Position numbers and translations under genes: made by a program. 64,000 bases of DNA from Pegea sp. RAD2-039. Lineage: Eukaryota > Chordata > Thaliacea > Salpida > Salpidae. This document shows, piece after piece, positions 12,551-24,308 of this stretch. The stretch lies in assembly GCA_034620365.1 (NCBI GenBank), contig JAQGEQ010000048.1:2046001-2110000 (forward strand). Direction: 5' to 3'. Every line of letters starts with the position of its first letter. Position 1 is the first letter of the stretch. The notes below the pieces were generated by a model, which did no database searches, was not told the DNA's origin, and saw only the letters and a list, made by a program, of their open reading frames with translations.

Positions 12551-15462
12551 ATGTTAATTATATTTTTAATTTTTACTCTTTGTAGTTGTAATGTCCTTTC
12601 TATCAAAGGTAGGTCTTATTTCAGTTATAAACTTTTTTATAGTTTAAAGATAGATAATAAAAATATTAGTTAATCTAAAGGTAAATAATATGGAAATATA
12701 AATAAGAAAATTAAATTTCTTTAACTAGTTGTTCTCAAATAAAGTGAAATGTTTTATTGAAGTACTTATTAAAAATATAATTTCTTAATATATAATCTCA
12801 AATTATTAGTAATAATCTTATATGTAACAAATATTCAGATCTGTTCCAACCTTTTCATAAATATTTTCAATGTTTGCATATATATATATATATAAATATA
12901 TTTATTTATTTAATTGTTTGAATAGAAAGTTGGAATAATTACAAAGAAAAGATAATTCAAGCAAAACTTGAAAATGAGAAAAATGAAGTAAACTTTGAAC
13001 AATTTGATATCATTGACAAAGATCTATTAATATGGAAACAGCGTGGTGGGATAAGTGAAGATGAAATGAAAAAGGCTCTGGAAAAAGCTGTTCATTATCA
13101 AATTATAAATAAGAAATTATATAGACAGGATGAATGCATTTTTCTTTTTAGGTAAAAATATTTGTTTCTAATTAGGCATGTTTTTATTAAGTTTAAAATT
13201 TTAATGTTGTGTTTACATTTAGCCTTCAGTACTTGTGGTCCAAGATTACAGATTTTTTATGAGAAAAATATATATTGATATCATTAATAAACTGAAATAA
13301 GTGATTGCTTGTTACTTGGGTGGTGACTGGCAAGCAGGCTTTCTAATTTCTGAGAAATAAATAAACCAATAAAACTAATAAGAATATATTTTATGTTGTT
13401 GAAAAGTTTGTTTTCTTAGTTATAATAATTAGGTTTTTTAAATAGGTGTTCTGGTGTTGAGCATTTTATTCTTGAAATTATAAATGATCTACCAGACATG
13501 GAGCTTGCAGTCAATGTTCACGATTGGCCAAAATCATTAAAATATTGGGATCCCTTGCCAGTTCTTTCATTTAGTAAAGTAGTGAGTAGCCATCTAAAAT
13601 TGTTTAATCATTTGCATATTTGTGAATTATAACTTTTATCTAAATGTTTTATTGTTTTAACTCACTGATGGTTACAATTATGTTTGCTGACTAAATGTTA
13701 TTTCTTTATCAATTAAAGAATCAAAGTCATTGGGACATAATGTATCCTGCGTGGACATTTTGGGAAGGTGGTCCGTCAGTTTGGCCATTATATCCAAGAG
13801 GTCTTGGCCGTTGGGACATTTTTCGAGAAGATTTGAATGAGTAAACGTTACAATAGCTTTATATATTTTATATATTATATATTTATATATCTTCAAAGAA
13901 CTTGCAAATTCGTTTATTATAATCTATTTTTCAAACAAAAAATTCATTTTAGTGGATTATAAATGTGAAATTTTAGCTGGTCTCTGTTTTAGAAAAGCCG
14001 TCGAATTTCCTTGGACTAAAAAGGTGAATCAAAGTTTTTTTAGAGGATCTAGAACAAGTAATGAAAGAGATCCACTAATTTTGTTATCTCGAAAAAAACC
14101 TTCAATTGTTGATGCTAAGTATACAAAAAACCAATCCTGGAGGTCAATAAAAGTAAAATATCATCTAAAAATATCGTGAAAAGTAACCTGAATATGATAT
14201 ATTTTTATTAAGGATACTTTAGGAGAAAATCCTGCCAAAGAGGTCCATTTAGTAGATCATTGTAAATACAAGTAAGTGCAACTTTTGTACGACTCTTTCT
14301 TCATGATTCCTATATCTATAAAATAAAAAGCAATCTCTTAGAATTTGTAATTCTGCAATTGAATCTTAATTCAAGGTTTTTTCTAACTTTTTACGAGAGC
14401 ACTTATCAAGAATTATTAATTTTTTGCAGATATCTGGTTAACTTTAGAGGTGTTGCCGCAAGTTTTCGATTTAAACATTTATTTTTGTGTGGATCGTTAG
14501 TTTATCATGTTGGAAATGAGTGGATTGAATTTTTTTATCCATACTTAAAGCCATGGTACCACTATATTCCAGTTTCAAATTCAATGAAAGAGTTTGAAGA
14601 TTTATCCCAGTTTGCAGCAAACCATAATGATCTCATGAAAGAAATAGCTGAAAGGTAATTTAATTTGTTTGTTTTAGTTTATAATTTCTAAGACAGTTCT
14701 ATTTTGCTGTTTTAAAATTGTACATCAAAATTATTAAGAATAAAAAAAGTTAGTAAACCTTACTAAGTAGAGCTAATCTGTTTTACAAATTCTTATTTCA
14801 ATGGTTAGATTACTTAGTATGCATACATTAGTTCATAATATCATCATTATATCACCACATGAGATACACCAACAGATGATATATATTCGAAAAAATTTTG
14901 ATTTATTTTTTAATAAATAACCACTTAAATTTTCTTCAATTTTGTTAATTAATTTTAAAAATGAATAATTTCTTATTGCTGCCATGTGCTGCAATGGTGA
15001 GTTGGTGTTAACTGATCAATCAGTTTTTTAGTTTTGCACGCATTTTATCTATTTTATCTGATGATTGTCAGAATGGTTAACTAAAGTAAAATAACTTTGG
15101 TTAATTGGTTTGTTTGTACCATTTCAGTCAATCTTGTTGATTTACCGGTTCTAAACTGTTTTGAAAAACATTCAGTTAGTTTTCTAAGAACTAGATAAGA
15201 AAAATATAAGATACAAAACAAACTGAAATATATGAACTTTATTTTGCTGTTATAATTAGTTTTAAGTTTCTGATTTTCTGTATCAAACAGAGGAAGAAAA
15301 TTTATTTGGAATAATTTAACTATGAAGAATATTTCCGAATACTGGAAGAAGCTTTTAAAATCTTATGGGTCGCTACTTCAGTACAAAGTTCAACTGAATA
15401 AATCATATGCAGAAATCAAAAAGAGTAATAATTTTAGTAGCAAAAGAAAAAATGAACTTTAA
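12551..15462 (+). CDS. POGLUT1: Protein O-glucosyltransferase 1 (Rumi/CAP10 family)
   Basis: Eight exons: 12551-12608, 12926-13151, 13446-13581, 13719-13840, 13993-14152, 14213-14271, 14430-14654 and 15291-15462, giving 385 residues against about 392 in human. The enzyme adds O-glucose (and xylose in vertebrates) to EGF repeats of Notch-type proteins in the ER. Exon 1 encodes a signal peptide ([15 protein letters not shown]). The CAP10/GT90 domain shows [13 protein letters not shown], then [14 protein letters not shown] at about residue 146, [19 protein letters not shown] near 197, [10 protein letters not shown], and [17 protein letters not shown]. The protein ends in KNEL, a KDEL-type ER-retrieval signal. 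The N-terminal cysteine cluster found in vertebrate POGLUT1 before the RGGIS motif is absent. It may be co-transcribed with RWDD4. Confidence 0.96.
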
Positions 15463-17208
15463 TAAGTATTAGAATAACCTTTTATTAGTACATCTTCAGC
15501 AATACATCTAGGCATGACTCTTAGTTATATTTCACATTTTTGTAAAACTTTCTTTTTAGATTTAGAAATCTCGCTCAATATTTAGTCCGCAAAGAATCAT
15601 CTTCATTCTTATACAAAACGTTATCTATAGTTTAGTTATTTAGTCAATTATTTTATCTTAGGCATTTTTTACCAAACTATTGTGATTAATTTTTTTTCGT
15701 AGAACTGTTAAAAATTAAAGTTGTTTTTTATACTTTGATAATCGATTTAAAATTTATTCAATTTTAATTACTTTTCAAACGAGCTTTATCTTTTATAGTA
15801 TGTAAAATCTTTAAAATTGGTTTTGTTTGAAATCATTTTTGTAAATAAAATGTTTTAGAAAACAACTTAATTTTCTATTTCTGCTGTTTAAACAATATTT
15901 AAGTTTTTTAACTGATTTCGAAAATTTACAACATCATTATAGAAGTTTATAGTTTTGAGGTGGTGATATAAATGTTATGAATAAAATATAATTTTCTCTT
16001 GGCTTTTATTTATCACTCGAATATTTCGGCTTCGATTGATGCTGGTGTTGTTATTTTTTAGCCAAGACAGACAAAATTATCTGTAGCTTCAACATTGCAG
16101 CTATTAATATTTATAGACCATCGAATTTTAGCACCTAGGCTGAGAACTTTTATCTTTTTTAGATTGATTTTCAATCTGAAGGCTGTGCTTGCTGATGATC
16201 TAATTTAAACATTAAATGGTTTTAAAAACCTTTATCTGTATCATTTTAGTATTCTTCAACCATTATGCTTAATTAATTATTCTAAGTATCCAAACCTCTT
16301 TTCAGTTTTACTAATTATTAATCTCCACTAGTTACTATTATATGATACAAACAATTCTAAAAAAAGTAATTAATTATGCAGTTAGAAGTAAATCAATTTA
16401 AAATTTTATATAACTGATACATGAGCAAAAGTAAATTGTTTTATGTCATGGTATAACTATTAAAAGTATTAAAGTCCTATTATTTTCGTTTTTATATTAT
16501 GAAGGTTAAGCTTTAAAAAGTTGTCACCTACAAATATATATGTGTGAGAATCTTCCTTTATTGTAATCCGAGTTTATTCGGAAACGTTTATATAGTACAA
16601 TCATTTATCAGTGATATAAAACTTACAAATGATTAAATTAGGAAAAAAAACTTATTTTCGGATAAACATACTTTTCATTTGTTAATGAATATTGTAAATT
16701 AATTGCTGTCTTAAAAAAAAAGTTCAACTAAATCTTTTATAATTCCAGCTTTGATATTAACATGGAAAATCTGATAAGTATCTTTTATGATTCAGCATAT
16801 TTTAGTTACGTATTATTTGGCTCATTTGTCATAATTGAATCACAGGGAAACTTAGACAAGATTTAAAATTTTATAAAAAATGTTCTTACAATTTTTTTAG
16901 ATCAATCAATACATTTACTTATGTCTGACGATGTGTTTATTAATTGAGTATATTAGCTGTTTGTACAAAGAAATTAAAGATATGTGAAATAATGCTTTGA
17001 GAAAATCAGTTAAGTATTTATTAAATATTTACCGAAATCTTTTTTACATTTGATGAAGGATAGTAAACTTTTATTTTTCCTGAAATTTGAGGTCTTTGCA
17101 TTTTATTCTCATTTATTACAAAAGATTTTAAAAGCGTTTTTATTTTTCATTATTGTTATTGAGAGTCTACAAATATAGACCTTTATTTAAAAGTTTAGAA
17201 TATATTTA
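15463..17208. other. Intergenic between convergent POGLUT1 and FANK1
   Basis: Holds the 3' flanks of two convergent genes, with several AATAAA hexamers. No further exon or repeat recognised. Confidence 0.5.
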
Positions 17209-20200
17209 TCACTGCTTCACTCGTTCAATTTCATCTTCAACAGCTTGCGAATTCTGAAAATTTAAACATTTCAGTGAAAATCCCTCAAATTTCAATTTAT
17301 TCACAAAGAAAACTATAAACAGCTAAGAAAGTGAAATTTACTAAACTGGTAATAAAAACTAATAATAAATTAGATGTACTACACAAGACTTAAATTCATT
17401 TATAAGGACATGTTTAATGATCAAATACTGTTTAAAAAACTACTGACAAAAGATGCTTTGTAAGATAAAAACGAAATAAACTAATAAGAATCGATAAATA
17501 AGATTTTTGGAATTTGATATTCCATCAAAACAGGTAATAAAAAGCTACAGAATAACAAAATAAAAGTCTTCGGTAACACAGGGTCGATATTTGAATAAAA
17601 CAAATGAAAATTAAATTAAGGTTTTTTAGGTGAACAACTAATAGACGAAAACTACAAAGAAAGATAAATTAAATTATTGGTTAAAAACATTCCATGCAAA
17701 AAGATTCAGAGAGATAATTATACCAAATTATCGCTTACATTCTTATCTTTTTGAAGAGCATTTTCCAACAGAGAAACTGTCGACTGAAATGACAAAAAAT
17801 TATCAATTGCTAATTAAGTGGACAGACTTATGTAAATAGTTGACTTCTTTTATGTTTATAAAATTAATTAAAACCTACTTGTCTGTCAAATGAAAGAGCC
17901 ATATCTAGACAGGTTTTGCCGTGCTGAAAGAAATTGATTTACATTTTAATAGAAATGATTTTAATTAAAACGAAGAAATTGCTAGTTAATAAATATTCTT
18001 TAGATTTATACTTGAAAGTAATTATTTGATGTAAACATCTTTGCTTTCGTTTGCAATCTAAAAATTTATATAAAATATCGCTGATAAAATGACAATTACT
18101 GCGCTTTTAAGATGTACATTTGCTCCATATTCTAATAAAAGACGAGTTAATCTGAAATGTCCGTTCAGAGCTGACATCATTAGCGCTGATTTCCCAGAAC
18201 TGAGAAATAAACAAATAATTTATGAGAATATTTAACTAATAAAAGTACTTCATAAAATTCCGATGTTCTGCTGTAAAGATGAAAAATTGTCAGAAGTAAA
18301 TAGTTTTAGTAAAAAGTTTTTTAAGTTGAGATATTTTTAGTTAAATTCACAAAAAAAATTTGTGAAGTTTTTATCAAACCAATTTCAAATGAAACTTAAA
18401 ACTTTTGAACATAAAATTAGAGTGTTTCCAAATAGATTTCATAAAACAAAAGTCAATTATTCTATCAACCAATCAACAACTTAGCATCCACTCAACCAAT
18501 AATTGACAAATAACTGACTCATCTTGAACATTAGCATCTGCATTAGCAGCTAGTAATGATCTCGCAACATCCGCATCACCAGTAGTTGCTGCGCATCTTA
18601 GCAAAGGAGTCCATCCGGATGTTGTGTCTTTCGCTTCTAACTAAAAAATTTCATTTAAGTTTATAAGATTTACTTTCAATTAAAAAATAATTGATTCTTT
18701 TGCAATTCAACTAAATGAGAATTTAGAAAATTAATTGATTTCAAAATTGTTAAAAAGTTAAATTCGAAAGTAAATCCTTAAGATGAGGGTTATTAAGCTG
18801 ATCACCAATTGGCTTATCATGATAGATATTTTAGTAAATAGAACGTTTCGTTTGCAGTCCACAAGTCATCTTTTAATAAAAGACTGGACACAGGTTCAGT
18901 TCATGAAGATGCTAATAAAAAGAATTTTGGAAAATTTTATTGTAAACAATTTAACTCTTTAAGAAAGTTCTCTTGACAAAAAAAGTTCTAAAAACTGGTT
19001 CATATCTGGAACCCATTTAAAGACAAAGTTGCTTTGATGGGAATTTTTCATCACACTATTGAAATAGGTTTGCTAGATGTAATTATAGACGTTGGTGAAC
19101 AAAATTACCAGCAAATATTGATTTATTACTTCAGATTATAATGAAAAACTTCTAAAATCAAACTTACACAATTTTAAAGTTATTTGTGTGTTTTTCATTT
19201 TGGAATTAAGATTTTAAAATCATTTATACTGATCCTATAATTAACCCGATCACGTATATAAACTGATCTGCTTTGTTTAGTTTTCTTTTCTATCTAACTC
19301 ATTTTTAGATTCGCAAGATGGATTCAAAAACCAACCAAATGAAATTCGACTTAAATTGAAAAAGTCCTTAGATGTAGTTTTGACAAACTGTATCATTTAA
19401 TAGACCAAAAAATCAACGAGAATTAAATAAAATCGAAATTAAAATTTCACGAAACAAATAAGATATTTACATCTGCGCCGTCTTCGATGACCCACTGAAC
19501 AAATAGACGGTCACAACTGTCAACAGCATAATGCAGGGCAGTACTGCCAGATTTATCTTGACCTTTCCAGCTCATTCCAGCTAAACGCAGTTTGGTTGCA
19601 ATTTCTTGATTTCCAGTAAAGCAAGCATGCATTAAACTGAAAAAAGCGCTCAACTTAAAACCAATTCACAGCAATAATGACAAACCATTACAAAAGAGCT
19701 TTGCAGTTATGGAAAGTGTTACTTGTGTTTGTTTAATGAATTTCAAGGTTACTTTTGTGCTACTTACAATAATATCTAAACTTTTAATGAAAAATCGTCA
19801 AGTAAAAATATACCAAATACTTTTCAAATTAAACAAACTTTGGTAGAACTTTTCTATACTTTAAAAAGAAAGCATTTCAAGAATAATTACTAAAGTCTAA
19901 CAGATATAAATTTAGAGCAAACAGAAAGTGAAAAGTAGTAGCAACTAACCAGGTTTTTCCGCTACTGTCTCCTTTAAAAACGTCAGCTTTCAAGTCAATC
20001 AGAGTTTGTACCATACTGGAAGAAACATTTAACCAAAATAAATATTGTGATATATACTATTCATAAAAAGCTAACAAATAGAAAGCACCATTGCAAAAAG
20101 AACATTAAATAAAGCTGAAAAGTTAAACAGAAAATCGACTAAAAGTAACTTACTTTATTAAACTTTTCTGAACTGCAACCATTAAAGGTGTATAACCGTA

Positions 20201-21792
20201 TTTGTCACAGGTGTTTATATCAACATCTCTAGAAGTAATAAGCTAAGATAAGAGTTACTAAAGTTAATTGTCAAAAAATCATGAATATTTGTTTAAAAGA
20301 TTTAGTTGAAACAAGTCAGATACAAAATAAATCTTATAATTATAAAAATTCATTAAAGTTATTTTTATTCTTTTAAAGTTTGTTAGATTTCTATAATTCA
20401 CAAACAAGTAAAGATGGAAAATAAAAATAAGCTTAAAGAAAGGGAGAAACTAGAAAGGGTTAATCTCCTAACTTCTATTTTACACTGATTATTGATCAAA
20501 TCGTTCCATATTTAGATAATCAGTGAAATCATAGAATCATTTTGATCAGAAAAGTTGATTGGATCATTTATATAACTACTAAAGAAGTAAGATAATGGTG
20601 ACAACAAAATATATAAAAAAGCACAAAACGAAAACAAGCAACAAATTATATTGGCTAGGTAATGCTAAAGGATAATCTCACCCAGTTTTGGCAATCTTCT
20701 CAACTAGCCAAACATCATCTTTTACAACAGCTTTATGTAATTGATCAGCATCATATGGTTCATCTGGTTAAAGACAAATTGCAAGAAACAATTCAAAAAA
20801 GTTTATTCTTTAATCAACCACTCATATAGCTAATAATAAGGTCTTAATATACTAAAAATGTTTATTTATATTCATAAATGAATAAAATGCAGAAATAATT
20901 ATGACTTATACATAAAATATAAATGAAGATTGTTGAGTAAACCTGAGGTAGATACTGTCACAGGGGAACTTGTAGCCAACTGTTGATCATTAGAAAAAGC
21001 TATCAAGCGATATTTATAAGATTTCAATGGCTGGAGACCTTCAACTTTATAGCTATCAGAAAAACCACTACAAAATAAAACCTTGGTTACCTTCATTTTA
21101 AGATACTTATCAACATAAACTATTTTAACAAACTTTTATCAATAATTATAGACAATTGAAAGGCATTTATATATTTTTCTTAAAAAACTTTAGCATTAGG
21201 TAAACTAAATACACTAAATATAATTTACATAACTCTTATAAGCCTCTATTTACTTGTAAACAGTTCTGTAATCATTCACAGCATTTTCTTCTTGTATTTC
21301 AAAACGTAATCTGAAATATTGTTTGATGATAACACTTCACAAAACATAGTTTACATTAATAAAAAAGTTCATAAAATAATAATTATTATCAATAAAAATA
21401 ATTAATTGGCATAATATTCATCTTCAAATTACAATCTCAAATATTAATGTTGGGTTATTTACCGATTTTCTCCTGTTGCCTCAATTTCACTTAAATTGGT
21501 CCAAGTAAACTCAATACTTTGATGATCAACTTTACCAACAACTGGGGGTTCAATACTACTTATATAGCTATAATCTAAAAATATCAACATTACTTAGAAG
21601 CATTTCAAAAGTAGTTGATAAAATCGTAATTTGAATAATTGTCACAACAAACATAAGAAATTGTTATACTCATATGTTAATATAATAAAATAATAATATA
21701 AAAACATAAATACCAATTTCTTCATGAGATTTCTGCGATTTCTTGGAATTTCTGTTTTTACTTTTTTGAGAAGCGCCCATACGCTGGAGCAT
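17209..21792 (-). CDS. FANK1: Fibronectin type III and ankyrin repeat domains protein 1
   Basis: Thirteen minus-strand exons: 21714-21792, 21463-21574, 21254-21310, 20943-21067, 20682-20763, 20154-20228, 19950-20015, 19471-19636, 18519-18640, 18100-18199, 17879-17923, 17739-17783 and 17209-17253. All phases agree, giving 372 residues (human about 345). A basic, Ser/Lys-rich N-terminus is followed by an FN3 domain at about 35-124 (PPVVGKVDHQSIEFTW at its start, VEGLQPLKSYKYRLIAFS later) and then ankyrin repeats over about 129-343, including KYGYTPLMVAVQK, SGSTALHYAVDS, SGWTPLLRCAA and SGKSALMMSALNGH. The end DMALSFDRQ then VSLLEN matches the FANK1 C-terminus. In vertebrates FANK1 is expressed in ciliated and spermatogenic cells. 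The start could be 21792 or the in-frame ATG 12 nt later. Confidence 0.95.
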
Positions 21793-24253
21793 TTTGAATT
21801 ATGTAATTATTATCTTCAAAAGTACTAATTAGTGATAAACAAAACTGTTCACAAATAAACAAGACAATAAAACACTAAGTCTAATAAAAACAAATAAATG
21901 TAGAAAAGTTTTTGCTCTAGTTTATAAAAAAAAGCTGTTATCTTAAAAAAAACGTTTTAACCTAAATATAAACTACATAAACATCATTAAAACCTAAATC
22001 AAAACTACATTAAAATTAACATAAACTAATACAGTTTACAGATATATTAAACTATTTTTTAATGTTTATAAAACTAATCGTTAAATGGAAAAATTATTCA
22101 AATATTATTTTAAGGCTGTTTAAAAAATTTACATTATTTCATGTAAAATAAATAAATATATATATTTAATAGCTGACTAGTAATAAAACTGTTATAATCA
22201 TATGAAAGTAACAAATAACTAAAATAATTATGATACTACAAATAATAAGTACTTAAAGATCAACATTCAAAATACTACAAAATATACTTACGACAACAAG
22301 TTTATCCAAAAATATTTTGATGTGAAAACATGCGTGAAAAATTTAATTACAATTTTTTAAAATTCGCCCAATTGTTAAAAACATTTTTAAATTTATAAAA
22401 ATATATTAATTATTACATTAACATATATTTTCATTTTATTCAATACATGACTGCAGGTGAGAAAGTATACGTCTCTTATATCGATTAAAACAATCAGTAT
22501 TACTTTAAAAAAATTAAGTAGTAAACTAATTTATACTTTAATTAGTTACTACAAAAATACAAAAATAACTTGTTTGATATTAAAAAAATAATACATTTGA
22601 AAACTAAAAATGCTTTTAAAACATTTCTTCAAGCTCTTTAAAGTATGAAACAATTTGTTTTAATAACAATTAACAATGTTTAATGTAAAAAAATCGAAAA
22701 TATTTATCATGGTCTTTTATATGGATTAAAATATATCTCAACTAACAAGTCAAAACTCTTCAACAACACACAATTTACCATATTAGAGTTTCTTTAACAC
22801 AAATATAATTTTATTTAGACCATACTATGTATTCATTATCTGCTAGTTTCATAAAACATGCAGTTTCATGGATCACTCAACTTTAAAAATTTTTTAGTAA
22901 ATACTTATATGTTTCACTTAGTATAAACACCACATTTTAGTTATTTCTCGGACAAACGAGTACCTAGCTTAAACAACGAGCACAAAGCTTGTTAAAATCA
23001 GATTATATACGAAGTTTAACTTATAGACCAAGTTAATCATTTTGCTAAACGAAAGCTTTGTAGTTTAATCAATTTCTAAAATATAAATTGCTTAAAAAAA
23101 TAATAAAACAGCATAAATATAAAATATTATAAATAACCATGGTATTAGTTACTTGTAATAAAAACATTGTTTTAATTTAAATTTAAACTTATAAAGAATT
23201 TATTACAATTATTTATTACAATCAATTTATTCAACTCTTTTGTTTTAAATTCAACTGAGTGCTATTATTTTGAAAACAAGAGTAGTTACATTTAAAAAAG
23301 CAATCATAATATTTTCTTAAGTTAACCTAAAAATATTCCATAAAATGATGTATTATGTTATTAATTTAACTTTAAAAAGTAGCTAAGAATTAAAGAAGAG
23401 TATTAAAGATGTAATGCTCTCTTAAATATACCACTAATTTGAAGCATATCATTAATATGTGGATATTTAGAATTTAAATTTGTAATTTTACTCCTAAGCA
23501 ATATTTTTCTAAATCTTTTTTGTGTAACTTTTTTTACAAATAGTTAAAATTATTTGAGGTTTTCATTTATCTTTGCTTAACGATTTTTTTAATTTATGCT
23601 TTTCGGACATTTATGAAAAAGGTAGTTCTTATTTAAATTTACACAATTCAAAAATATTTGTCACATTATAAAACAAAACCAATATCTTAAATAAACTATT
23701 TGTTTGTCTTTTTTTGAAATGTGGTTAAAATCGAAAAAATACTGGAAACACTTGAAGTTTAAGCAAACATTTTGTAGTGAAACTAAAGACATTTTGTATA
23801 AAAACTATTTGAGTTTCAAAATGAAATATTTTAGCATTTATATTACAGGGTCTTTTAGTTGATTTATACAGCTCCGTTATGCTGATTAAACTTATAAGTT
23901 TTAAGTACAAGAATTTTTAATTCTTAGATATAATGGGAAAATGATAGAGTAATAAAAAATTAGACAAGTGTTTATATTAACATTTATTTCAAAAGTAACT
24001 ATTTGTTTGAAAGTATATTTTCACATTTGTATATATTGTTGCATACTAATTATATAACGATAGATAATTTTTTTTACCTAAAATTAAACTTAACTACACA
24101 GAATAAATGTTAAGGGTTATTTAAGAAATAAGTCATTCTGGATAAAAGCAACATCAGTTATCAATTTTTAATTACAATTTTAAGTGATCGTTAAACACTT
24201 TTACAACATTTTTCATTTAAGCTTCTATCTTTTTCTTTCATGTTTGTTTACTT
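21793..24253. other. Intergenic between divergent FANK1 and the unknown single-exon gene
   Basis: Presumed promoters of two divergent genes. The sequence is nearly pure A/T with no supported exon, repeat family or RNA gene. A T-rich tract ending in TTTACTTAG at 24255 sits upstream of the next gene. Confidence 0.5.
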
Positions 24254-24308
24254 AGATCTAAAATATCAATAAATATATAAAACATCATATAAAATCTTAT
24301 TTTGTTGT
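24254..24308 (+). promoter_or_regulatory. Strong 3' splice site before the 531-aa gene
   Basis: A long pyrimidine tract ends in TTTACTTAG (AG at 24254-24255), 53 nt before the ATG. There is no evident upstream exon, so it is a candidate trans-splice acceptor. Confidence 0.5.
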
